Part shown: positions 17,627 through 23,035 of the stretch, in pieces
How positions within the stretch are numbered: the stretch's first letter is position 1
Layout: every line of letters begins with the position of its first letter
Notes under the pieces: generated by a model
The model's database searches: none
Seen by the model: only the letters and a program-made list of their open reading frames with translations
What the model was told of the DNA's origin: nothing
Made by a program: the position numbers and the translations under genes
DNA from: a virus
Length of the DNA stretch: 26,941 nucleotides
Reading direction: 5' to 3' (one strand)
IMG/VR virus record: IMGVR_UViG_3300048136_000080
Span: 1 to 26,941 of that record

Positions 17627-17935
17627 ATGGCTACATGGATCATATCTACAATGGAACACAACGTGTCAGACGGCGGCGTTATCGTTGCTCACTGGCGTGT
17701 TACTGAAGAAGAGACTGTCGGTGACGACACTTATTATGCTCGCTCATACGGCACTTGCGGATTCGAGTACGATCCATCAAGCCCCGACTTTGTACCCTAC
17801 GCTGACCTAACCGAAGAAATGGTTTTGGGTTGGTGCTTCGCAGATGGCGTTGACAAGGATCAGATTGAAGCGGCATTGGCAGCTAACATCGCAGACCAAA
17901 AGAACCCTGTTACTGAAGATGGTGTTCCTTGGTAA
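17627..17935 (+). CDS. hypothetical protein encoded after fibre gene (102 aa)
   Basis: A small acidic protein starting WIISTMEHNVSDGGVIVAHWRV, with later TCGFEYDPSSPDFVPYADLT and WCFADGVDKDQIEAALAANI. The opening strand pattern is one I have seen in many marine and enterobacterial phages next to tail fibre genes, where it has no assigned function. Possible roles are a fibre assembly helper or a small virion protein; this is inference from position only. It has a good AGGAG site seven bases before ATG. Its TAA overlaps the ATG of the next gene (TAATG). Confidence 0.75.
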   Translation: MATWIISTMEHNVSDGGVIVAHWRVTEEETVGDDTYYARSYGTCGFEYDPSSPDFVPYADLTEEMVLGWCFADGVDKDQIEAALAANIADQKNPVTEDGVPW

Positions 17936-18333
17936 TGAACCTCCAACACTTCAACGATCACTACGCTTATAAGTACGATGTCAAAGGTCGAGACCGATGG
18001 CGCGTACTAAATAAAGATTCCATTGGAATGTTTCGCGGTGATTGTGAAGACTACTCTTTGTCCATCCTGTACCACGTTATATCGCAGGGATCATGGCTCC
18101 GCTTTTGGTTTTATCTTTTTACTTTTCAGGCGCAGCTATGCGGATGCTATACGAAGAATGGCGGAGGTCATGCTGTCTTATGGTATCGCGGGCAGTACAT
18201 TGATAACTGGACAAAGGAATGGGTTGACCGGGATCACATGGAAGGCTTGGGCCACGACTTCTGGCCTTGGTATAGGGCTTTTATCCCAACAACCGTAGCA
18301 ATCAAGATGCTACTAGCGAAGGTATACCCATAA
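17935..18333 (+). CDS. BTLCP/C93-like transglutaminase-fold cysteine protease
   Basis: A 132-residue protein with an intact Cys-His-Asp set in the order of transglutaminase-like cysteine peptidases: GDCEDYSLSI with Cys37, GGGHAVLWY with His79, and YIDNW with Asp90. The length is short for bacterial members but normal for phage ones. Residues about 54-68 (LRFWFYLFTFQAQL) are strongly hydrophobic and could be a membrane-dipping or core helix. It lies between fibre and lysis genes. The substrate is unknown; processing of a virion protein or action at the cell envelope are both possible. The frame extends upstream to a TTG at 17929, but ATG 17935 in a TAATG overlap is the better start. Confidence 0.75.
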   Translation: MNLQHFNDHYAYKYDVKGRDRWRVLNKDSIGMFRGDCEDYSLSILYHVISQGSWLRFWFYLFTFQAQLCGCYTKNGGGHAVLWYRGQYIDNWTKEWVDRDHMEGLGHDFWPWYRAFIPTTVAIKMLLAKVYP

Positions 18334-18614
18334 TGTCTAAGTCTCTGTTAGATCGAATCGGCGTCTCTGGTTATAATAAGCCAAAGAGAACACCTAATCA
18401 TCCGACGAAATCACACGTTGTTGTGGCTAAGGAAGGTGATCAGACAAGGACAATACGCTTCGGACAGCAAGGCGTATCTGGCTCCCCTGCTAGAGAGGGC
18501 GAGTCTGAAAAGGCAAGAAAGCGCAGGAAGTCATTCAAGGCGCGTCATGCAAAGAATATAGCCAAAGGCAAAATGTCTGCGGCGTTTTGGTCTAACAAGG
18601 AAAAGTGGGCATGA
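18333..18614 (+). CDS. small basic phage protein (93 aa)
   Basis: A strongly basic protein. It opens with SLLDRIGVSGYNKPKRTPNH, followed by a short beta segment (KSHVVVAKEGDQTRTIRFGQQG) and a Lys/Arg-rich tail with KARKRRKSFKARHAKNIAKGKMSAAFW. This layout is a common conserved hypothetical in podoviruses and siphoviruses. The His, Lys and Arg pattern is compatible with nucleic-acid binding. The start follows AAGG and its stop overlaps the next small gene as ATGA. The two basic genes together resemble a conserved pair seen near lysis or virion genes. No function is assigned. Confidence 0.8.
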   Translation: MSKSLLDRIGVSGYNKPKRTPNHPTKSHVVVAKEGDQTRTIRFGQQGVSGSPAREGESEKARKRRKSFKARHAKNIAKGKMSAAFWSNKEKWA

Positions 18615-18766
18615 GAAAGCCAAAGAAAGGTTTATATGCAAACATAGCGGCGAAGCGTAAGCGTATCGCTGAAGGCTCTGGCGAGCGTATGCGTAAGCCC
18701 GGCACTGCTGGTGCACCTACGGCTCAGGCATTCAAAGACGCGGCTAAGACGGCCAAGAAGAGATAA
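18611..18766 (+). CDS. very small basic phage protein (51 aa)
   Basis: A short frame starting in an ATGA overlap with the gene before it and ending in TAA at 18764-18766. The protein reads RKPKKGLYANIAAKRKR, then EGSGERMRKPG, then AGAPTAQAFKDAAKTAKKR, a pattern conserved in many unrelated phages as a roughly 50-residue hypothetical. More than a quarter of the residues are Lys or Arg. A role in DNA condensation or as a minor virion protein is plausible but not shown. Confidence 0.85.
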   Translation: MRKPKKGLYANIAAKRKRIAEGSGERMRKPGTAGAPTAQAFKDAAKTAKKR

Positions 18767-18769
18767 CCC

Positions 18770-19036
18770 GTGGACGATCGGCGGCTAGACAGGATCGAAG
18801 GAAAGCTAGATAAACTTAGTGAAGTTATCACTGCTATTGCTCGCGTTGAGGAGAAGTTGTTGGCTAGTCATAACCGCATTGATCGTTTAGAAAGTCGCGC
18901 CGACAAACACGGCAAAGAGATCGACGATCTTAAAAAGATTTCACAGTACAACCACACATACGTGAAGACTATCGAACGTCTAGCGTGGATACTGATTAGC
19001 GCAACTGTCGGATTCCTAACCTACTACCTACGATGA
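18770..19036 (+). CDS. XhlA-like coiled-coil membrane protein
   Basis: An 88-residue protein from a GTG start, with an amphipathic coiled coil over residues about 4-55 (RLDRIEGKLDKLSEVI, EEKLLASHNRIDRLES) and a single C-terminal membrane helix at about 70-86 (LAWILISATVGFLTYYL). This is the plan of XhlA-type haemolysin/holin-partner proteins, which sit beside holins and endolysins. Its stop overlaps the 3-TM holin start as ATGA, so it belongs to the lysis cassette. Likely role: holin partner or anchor. The GTG codon is the first possible start after the previous stop; no strong Shine-Dalgarno is seen, so coupling is likely. Confidence 0.7.
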   Translation: MDDRRLDRIEGKLDKLSEVITAIARVEEKLLASHNRIDRLESRADKHGKEIDDLKKISQYNHTYVKTIERLAWILISATVGFLTYYLR

Positions 19037-19428
19037 TTGACAAGCTAATAGGTCCGATATCAGCGCTGTTAGATAAGATCATTCCCGACGCGGATGAGCG
19101 CAGTAGGTTAGCGCATGAGATAGCCACACTCGCAGAGAGACAGGCGCATGAGATCGCCAAGGCTCAGATCGAAGTCAACAGAGAAGAGGCAACAAGCCAC
19201 TCTATTTTCGTTGCTGGATGGCGTCCGGCTACTGGATGGATTTGTGCTATTGGCCTTGCGACTAACTACCTGTTTGTTCCTATTTGCAATTTTGTACTTA
19301 CTCTCACTGAATCCCCTATCACCGTTCCACCCTTAGACCTTAGCGAGATGATGCCCGTACTCTTGGGTATGCTTGGTCTTGGTGGCCTACGAACCTACGA
19401 AAAAACGCAGGGCGTAGCTCGAAAGTGA
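19033..19428 (+). CDS. holin of the 3-TM superfamily
   Basis: A 131-residue protein with an amphipathic N-terminal region (LIGPISALLDKIIPDADERSR, then AHEIATLAERQAHEI), the family signature AGWRPATGWICA at about residues 61-72, and three hydrophobic stretches (about 62-76, 78-92 and 105-120). This matches the 3TM holin family first described in gene transfer agents. Known role: pore formation that lets the endolysin reach peptidoglycan. It starts in an ATGA overlap with the coiled-coil protein and ends in a GTGA overlap with the endolysin, giving a tightly coupled lysis operon. Confidence 0.88.
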   Translation: MIDKLIGPISALLDKIIPDADERSRLAHEIATLAERQAHEIAKAQIEVNREEATSHSIFVAGWRPATGWICAIGLATNYLFVPICNFVLTLTESPITVPPLDLSEMMPVLLGMLGLGGLRTYEKTQGVARK

Positions 19429-19784
19429 AATATTTTAGGCTCGAAGAGTTTAACTGTACCCATACCGGAACCGGGGGCGACAACATGGACCCCGAGTTTC
19501 TGGAGAACCTAGACCGCTTGCGTGAGATATGTGGCTTCCCCTTCCGCATAACGTCCGGCTGGAGAGATGCGACCCATCCTTACGAAGCCAAGAAAGAAAA
19601 GCCCGGCACCCACCATCAAGGTCTGGCTGCTGACATAGCCGTCTCTGGTAGCCTTGATCGGCTAACGCTTGTCCGTGAAGCTATAAAGATGGATTGCTTC
19701 CACGGAATAGGGATCGGAAAGGACTTCGTACATCTGGATGGACGCACGACCACGCCAGTTATGTGGACCTACTACCCAAAATAA
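19425..19784 (+). CDS. M15-family peptidoglycan peptidase (endolysin)
   Basis: A 119-residue protein with the M15_3 zinc-peptidase layout: KYFRLEEFNC at the start, FRITSGWRDATHP, then GTHHQGLAADI giving HxxGxAxD (His63, Asp70), and FVHLD with His103. These are the expected zinc ligands. Known role: cleavage of D-Ala or L-Ala-D-Glu bonds in peptidoglycan. No signal peptide is present, so release depends on the holin just upstream. Length is normal for single-domain phage M15 enzymes. The GTG start at 19425 overlaps the holin TGA. It is the last gene before a promoter-containing gap. Confidence 0.9.
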   Translation: MKYFRLEEFNCTHTGTGGDNMDPEFLENLDRLREICGFPFRITSGWRDATHPYEAKKEKPGTHHQGLAADIAVSGSLDRLTLVREAIKMDCFHGIGIGKDFVHLDGRTTTPVMWTYYPK

Positions 19785-19795
19785 AACAAAAAGTG

Positions 19796-19825
19796 TTTGC
19801 ATTGCCCTAAAACATAACATAATAT
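19796..19825 (+). promoter_or_regulatory. sigma-70-type promoter for the replication operon
   Basis: TTGCAT (19797-19802), a 17-base spacer and TAATAT (19820-19825) give good -35 and -10 matches in an AT-rich gap that follows the lysis genes. A start near 19832 would place transcription at the edge of the palindrome that follows and give a leader of about 34 nt to the ATG at 19866, with GGGAG as ribosome site. Confidence 0.7.
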
Positions 19826-19831
19826 GTTTGT

Positions 19832-19847
19832 TGTTCCATGTGGAACT
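19832..19847. promoter_or_regulatory. parS-like palindrome / operator
   Basis: TGTTCCATGTGGAACT contains a 14-base inverted repeat GTTCCA-TG-TGGAAC, directly downstream of the -10 element. As I recall the pseudomonad ParB site (TGTTCCACGTGGAACA), it differs by one central base and the last base. It could be a ParB-bound site, or an operator for a phage repressor placed over the start of transcription. Which one cannot be decided from sequence. Confidence 0.6.
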
Positions 19848-19865
19848 AACCAAGGGAGATGACAA

Positions 19866-20180
19866 ATGGCACGTTTTGATTTCTATGAAATCTTGATTAA
19901 CCACCCTACGTGGGAAGAAAACTATCACGATATCACTGACCCTGATATACGCCGCGAGATCATGTGCGACGTTGAAGAGATCAGCAGTGAGATCGCTCCT
20001 ACCGCAATGCAACAAACTGGAAGCGAGATCGAGTGGGTAGACCTAATCTTCAATGATGAGGTTGACCCGTCTGTTGTAGTCCAAAAAACCCGTGAACTTT
20101 TGTGGAACTACTCCGAGTCCATGATCGTTGATCTGATCGAGAGCGAAGCCGCTAAACACGCGGAGGCTTATGATGCTTGA
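19866..20180 (+). CDS. hypothetical acidic protein, first gene of the replication operon
   Basis: A 104-residue, very acidic protein with no recognised family. It begins RFDFYEILINHPTWEENYHD and has two predicted long helices (IRREIMCDVEEISSEI and KTRELLWNYSESMIVDLIE). There is no Cys pair, signal or membrane segment. It is the first gene after the promoter with the parS-like palindrome, so it is expected among the earliest and best-expressed products. Small acidic first-operon proteins are often host-takeover or DNA-mimic proteins, but that is speculation here. GGGAG precedes the ATG. Confidence 0.75.
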   Translation: MARFDFYEILINHPTWEENYHDITDPDIRREIMCDVEEISSEIAPTAMQQTGSEIEWVDLIFNDEVDPSVVVQKTRELLWNYSESMIVDLIESEAAKHAEAYDA

Positions 20181-20391
20181 TCTAAGTCAATCCGATGAGC
20201 AGTTCCTTACTGAGCGCTACAAAGACTTTCTAACAGTTGCCAGCCGTGAGTTCCGCAAGGGATTCATGGATGGTCTTGAGTGTAACTGCCAGAAGTATCC
20301 AGCTACGGATATGTACCTTTCAGGCTATGCCGATGGCTATGCCTTAACCCAGATGCGCGATGCATCACAACACGCAGGAGAAACGCTATGA
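20173..20391 (+). CDS. hypothetical protein (72 aa)
   Basis: A small protein overlapping the end of the previous gene. Two in-frame ATGs occur at 20170 and 20173; GGAGG at 20162-20166 sits three bases from the first and six from the second, so the second is preferred. The sequence has an EQFLTERYKDFL helix, then FRKGFMDGLECNCQKY with a Cys-x-Cys, and a YLSGYADGYAL end. The FxxGFxDGxxC and GYADGY patterns look like a conserved phage small protein, but I cannot name it. Its stop overlaps the annealing-protein start as ATGA. Confidence 0.7.
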   Translation: MLDLSQSDEQFLTERYKDFLTVASREFRKGFMDGLECNCQKYPATDMYLSGYADGYALTQMRDASQHAGETL

Positions 20392-20981
20392 ATGGCGTCG
20401 TAAAAATCCACGGCAAAGAATATAAAACCGTGGCACTCCGGGTCGCAGAGTTTAGAGCGGCTCACCCTGACTACACGATCTCGACTGAGCTAGTCGAAGC
20501 TAACGACGTGTTAGTCATTATGAAGGCAAGCATCTTGGATAACGAAGGCCGCTTATTGGCTACTGGTTATTCAGAAGAGGTACGTGCCGCCAGCAAGATC
20601 AATGCCACAAGTGCGCTAGAGAACGCAGAGACTTCTGCTATCGGTCGCTGTTTGTCGGCTCTTGGCTTTGGCGGTACTGAGTATGCGTCTGCCGATGAGG
20701 TAGCAAACGCTATCCAACAGCAACAAGACACCGGGCCGATACTGGCTCACAACGAAGCGCTACAGCGTAACTATGCGTCTGTGTACTTCATCAAAGAGCA
20801 CCTCGAACTAAAGGCATGGGAGGCCGTAGCAGAGGCGTGGGGCGAGATCAGTAACGACGACAAGAAAGCGTTGTGGGTTGCACCTAGCAAGGGCGGCATC
20901 TTCACAACTGCCGAGCGTAGTGATCTCAAAAGCAATGAGTTTAACGAAGCACGTAAGCTAATCTTGGGAGAGACAGCATGA
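20388..20981 (+). CDS. single-strand DNA annealing protein, Rad52/ERF-like
   Basis: A 197-residue protein with the core pattern of phage annealing proteins: an N-terminal beta region (ISTELVEANDVLVIMKASI, then GRLLATGYSEEV), followed by the near-invariant helix block KINATSALENAETSAIGRCLSALGFGG and then SADEVANAI. The AxExAETSAIGRxLxxxGxG stretch is typical of the Sak/ERF/DUF1071 superfamily. Known role: annealing of complementary single strands in phage recombination. The next gene, overlapping by ATGA, is an SSB-like protein, the usual partner. The exact subfamily is uncertain. AGGAG lies seven bases before ATG. Confidence 0.75.
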   Translation: MNGVVKIHGKEYKTVALRVAEFRAAHPDYTISTELVEANDVLVIMKASILDNEGRLLATGYSEEVRAASKINATSALENAETSAIGRCLSALGFGGTEYASADEVANAIQQQQDTGPILAHNEALQRNYASVYFIKEHLELKAWEAVAEAWGEISNDDKKALWVAPSKGGIFTTAERSDLKSNEFNEARKLILGETA

Positions 20982-21280
20982 GTAAAGAAACAGTGTTCGC
21001 GGATGGAATGATCTGCAAGCGTAAAGAGAACGCACCGGACTTTGTGGTGTGCAATCTATCAATCAAGAAGTCGGAGTTTGTTCCGTTCATTAACTCTCAG
21101 TCGGGCGACTGGGTAAACCTGCAAGTTCTTAAAGCTAAAAGCGGAGATAAGATTTATGCCAAGCTCGACACATGGGAGCCAGACCCGGCAAAAGTTCATG
21201 CAGATGGCGTTCAGCAAGTCAGAAGCACCCTCGACGCCCCAGCCCCAGCAGCCGACTTCGCAGATGACATTCCATTTTAA
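20978..21280 (+). CDS. single-stranded DNA-binding-like protein
   Basis: A 100-residue protein with a compact beta-rich body (VFADGMICKRKENAPDFVVCNLSIK, then GDWVNLQVLKAKSGDKIYAKLDTW) and a linker rich in Pro and Ala ending in an acidic-aromatic tip DFADDIPF. That tip is the hallmark of SSB proteins, which use it to recruit partner enzymes. The body is shorter than bacterial SSB and looks like a minimal OB fold. The location right after the annealing protein supports the call. The last 17 bases are shared with the start of the HTH gene. Confidence 0.75.
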   Translation: MSKETVFADGMICKRKENAPDFVVCNLSIKKSEFVPFINSQSGDWVNLQVLKAKSGDKIYAKLDTWEPDPAKVHADGVQQVRSTLDAPAPAADFADDIPF

Positions 21281-21473
21281 TATCGGCGAGTCTATACGTG
21301 CCGCGCAGAAAGAAGGCGGAGTCTCTAACCGCCAGATGGCAAAAGACTTTGAGGTGTCAGAGATGACCATCCAACGATGGCGTAACAGCGAGGACGCAAC
21401 CCTTACTCGGATTGTTGGCCTTGCTGAGTACTTTAACCACGACTTCGAGTCGTTTCTTGAACTAGGGAGATAA
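21264..21473 (+). CDS. small Cro/C1-type HTH regulator
   Basis: A 69-residue DNA-binding protein. The helix-turn-helix lies at about residues 20-45 (VSNRQMAKDFEVSEMTIQRWRN), followed by a helical LTRIVGLAEYFNHDFESFLELG dimer-type end. This is the size and layout of phage Cro-like repressors. The frame is open from further upstream (21156), but that part is a shadow of the SSB-like linker; ATG 21264, overlapping the SSB end by 17 bases, gives a clean domain. No strong ribosome site is present, so translation is probably coupled. It is a candidate to bind one of the palindromes at 19832-19847 or 25148-25164. Confidence 0.7.
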   Translation: MTFHFNIGESIRAAQKEGGVSNRQMAKDFEVSEMTIQRWRNSEDATLTRIVGLAEYFNHDFESFLELGR

Positions 21474-21474
21474 T

Positions 21475-21684
21475 ATGAGTCAGAAAGATCGGGTACTTCA
21501 GTACCTAAAGAAAGGGAACGTGTTGACCAGACTAAACGCATGGGATGAGTTGGGAGTCATTGAGACCCCGGCTCGTATCTCAGAGCTTAGGCATGAAGGT
21601 CATCCAATACAAACCAGCATGAAGCCAATCATCAATCGCTATGGCGAGACAGTGCGGATTGCAGAGTGGTACATGAAGAGGTAA
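21475..21684 (+). CDS. winged HTH-domain protein (HTH_39 type)
   Basis: A 69-residue protein with the pattern of the small phage helix-turn-helix family: KDRVLQYLKKGNVLTRLNAWDELGVIETPARISELR, then GHPIQT and a RYGETVRIAEWYM end. The 'LT-x-x-x-A-W-D-x-x-G-I-x-x-x-x-A-R-I-x-E-L-R' block is typical of the family. It is likely a DNA-binding or replication accessory protein; the target is unknown. It is the last gene before the long noncoding gap. GGGAG precedes the ATG. Confidence 0.8.
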   Translation: MSQKDRVLQYLKKGNVLTRLNAWDELGVIETPARISELRHEGHPIQTSMKPIINRYGETVRIAEWYMKR

Positions 21685-21699
21685 CGAGCCGCTTGTAAT

Positions 21700-21724
21700 A
21701 AAAAAGCCCCCTATAAAGGGGGCT
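21700..21724 (-). terminator. minus-strand rho-independent terminator
   Basis: AGCCCCC (21705-21711), a six-base loop and GGGGGCT (21718-21724) form a perfect seven-pair stem. Six A residues lie on its left at 21700-21705. Read on the minus strand, that is a GC-rich hairpin followed by T6, the classic terminator. On the plus strand the hairpin is followed by GAACTTG, with no U-run, though it could still slow plus-strand transcription after the HTH gene. No minus-strand protein gene lies nearby to use it. Confidence 0.8.
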
Positions 21725-22020
21725 GAACTTGTCCAAGGGAACGGACTCGTGTTATCTTCAAGGAGTCAAAGCAAGAAGATGTGTAGAGTATACACTAAAT
21801 AACTCGTTACAACACTCTACTACTCCTCATTACTTTGTCAGAGATTACTGGGCGTTAGGCCGAGGAACCTAAGAACCTCGGAGACGGAGTTGACCCTCTC
21901 TATGATGCGCCCCGCTGGTCGAGAGCAGATCAAGCGGATAGATGACAAGATTCGATACAGTAATCATAGCTCGTCATTATTAACTAACTAATTTGCTGGA
22001 GCTTGCTCCGGCATCAAAAG
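21725..22020. ncRNA. candidate structured RNA in 345-nt noncoding gap
   Basis: No convincing gene fills 21685-22030. Domain A: AGGAGT (21761-21766) pairs with ACTCCT (21822-21827), and inside it GTAGAGT (21783-21789) pairs with ACTCTAC (21814-21820). Domain B: GATTACTG (21843-21850) pairs with CAGTAATC (21958-21965) and encloses two hairpins, CCGAGG/CCTCGG (21860-21881) and CCGCTGGTC/GATCaAGCGG (21912-21937, seven-base loop). Together they form a three-way junction. Domain C: GCTGGAG-CTTG-CTCCGGC (21995-22012). The strand is uncertain; the terminator at 21700-21724 favours minus. An origin of replication is an alternative. Confidence 0.45.
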
Positions 22021-22030
22021 GGAAGTGTGG

Positions 22031-22255
22031 ATGAAATTAACTAATGAAATAAGACTAAGGCTAGACGCATGGGCTGGCGAAGGCGACATCCTAATATGTG
22101 ATAGCTGGGAAGAAAACGGCGCGTTATGGAGGGCTGACATTCTTAAAGATTGGATTCTTCACTTAGGCGAACTTTACAGCGATGCTTGCGAAGATATGGG
22201 TAGAGATGGCCCTACGGCAATTGAATTTGTGGAGGTTCCTCGTGATCATTCTTAA
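22031..22255 (+). CDS. hypothetical protein (74 aa)
   Basis: I do not recognise this protein. It is acidic, with three Trp residues and an alternating pattern (RLRLDAWAGEGDILICDSWEENGALW) and a helical LKDWILHLGELYSDACEDM. A GTG at 22025 is in frame, but ATG 22031 has the better-spaced GGGAAG site. It follows the structured gap directly, with the domain C hairpin ending 18 bases before the ATG, and its end covers the ribosome site of the next gene. It opens the second block of replication and recombination genes. Confidence 0.65.
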   Translation: MKLTNEIRLRLDAWAGEGDILICDSWEENGALWRADILKDWILHLGELYSDACEDMGRDGPTAIEFVEVPRDHS

Positions 22256-22625
22256 TGACGGCACTTACTACGAACCCGACGATGAATACCTGATCCAACT
22301 GCAACAGGCTTATTCAACTGTCGATGTCTTTGCCGAGCTAAATGCAATGGCTATGTGGTGCGATGCCAACCCGCAAAAGCGCAAGACGCCCCGAGGAATC
22401 AAGAAGTTTATAACCTCATGGCTCAAGCGAGCGACAGACATGGAAAAGGGCATATCACCATTTGCAGAGAAAATGCAGTCAACTTCTGGTAAAATCGGCT
22501 TAAAGAGCTGGAGCTTTGCAGACGATTGCACCCACGACTTCATGAAATCAGAAAGCTATCGGGCATATTGCCTCAAAACTTATGGGCAGTACGTCACCTT
22601 TGAAGGTGAAAGAGTGACCGCATGA
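22242..22625 (+). CDS. replication-associated protein resembling a helicase-loader C-terminus
   Basis: A 127-residue protein. The block YSTVDVFAELNAMAMWCDANPQKRKTPRGIKKFITSWLKRA (residues about 23-65) matches the pattern 'Y-x-x-V-D-V-x-x-E-L-x-x-M-x-x-W-x-x-x-N-P-x-x-R-K-T-x-x-G-x-x-x-F-I-x-x-W-L' found at the ends of phage replication initiators and helicase loaders. Here it stands almost alone, without the usual N-terminal DNA-binding part. Likely role: recruitment of the host replicative helicase; this is inference. The start is GTG 22242 with GGAGG six bases before it; the frame is open further up but without support. It overlaps the next gene by ATGA. Confidence 0.55.
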   Translation: MIILNDGTYYEPDDEYLIQLQQAYSTVDVFAELNAMAMWCDANPQKRKTPRGIKKFITSWLKRATDMEKGISPFAEKMQSTSGKIGLKSWSFADDCTHDFMKSESYRAYCLKTYGQYVTFEGERVTA

Positions 22626-23017
22626 GCGAGCGTTGGTTCGTAAACAACAAGTTTCAAGCTGATCAGTTCTGTGAATACATCCGGGCTAACCAGAACAAGG
22701 GGCACATCTACGAGATTATCCCTGTTACCCGTACCGGAAAGCAGAACGATGCTATCCATGCTTATTGCCGTGAGGTCGCTAGTGTTATGGCAGCGCATGG
22801 GATGGACATGAAGACCGTCATCAAAGACGGCGTACCTATCGAACCCACTATGTACCTGATTAAGGACTATATGTGGCGACCTATTCAAAAGGCTGTAACC
22901 GGCGTTGAGTCCACAAGGAAGATCAATCCTATGGAAGTCAACGATATTTACGAGGTCTTGAGTAGACTGCTTGTCGAAAAATACTCGATCAACGTGCCAT
23001 TTGGGAGGCGCACTTAG
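22622..23017 (+). CDS. NinB-like recombination protein
   Basis: A 131-residue protein with features of the NinB/Orf family: an N-terminal strand region, then TRTGKQNDAIHAYCREVASVMAAHG (the 'R-T-x-x-Q-N-x-x-x-H' turn), a middle TMYLIKDYMWRPIQKAV, and a C-terminal LLVEKYSINVPFGRR. Known role in lambda: Orf/NinB binds single-stranded DNA and assists annealing recombinases. Its place among recombination genes, with a NinG-like HNH protein 1.5 kb downstream, mirrors the lambda nin region. Sequence identity to lambda NinB is not evident by eye, so the family call is moderate. Confidence 0.5.
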   Translation: MSERWFVNNKFQADQFCEYIRANQNKGHIYEIIPVTRTGKQNDAIHAYCREVASVMAAHGMDMKTVIKDGVPIEPTMYLIKDYMWRPIQKAVTGVESTRKINPMEVNDIYEVLSRLLVEKYSINVPFGRRT

Positions 23018-23035
23018 ACATCTATCCGGGGGGAG

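Noticed and set aside
21156-21263. Upstream extension of the Cro-like HTH gene
   Set aside because: The extension is Ser/Pro/Gln-rich sequence created by the shifted reading of the SSB-like linker; the HTH domain is complete from ATG 21264.
21841-21965. Possible tRNA in the structured gap (GATTCGATAC looks like a T-loop)
   Set aside because: No 7-bp acceptor stem, no 5-bp anticodon stem with a 7-base loop in the right place, and no CCA-side pairing.
21902-21991. A 29-codon frame (MMRPAGREQIKRIDDKIRY...) in the noncoding gap
   Set aside because: The nearest GGAG is 12 bases from the first ATG, too far for good initiation, and the frame overlaps the strongest stems. It could be a leader peptide, but nothing in the sequence supports it.
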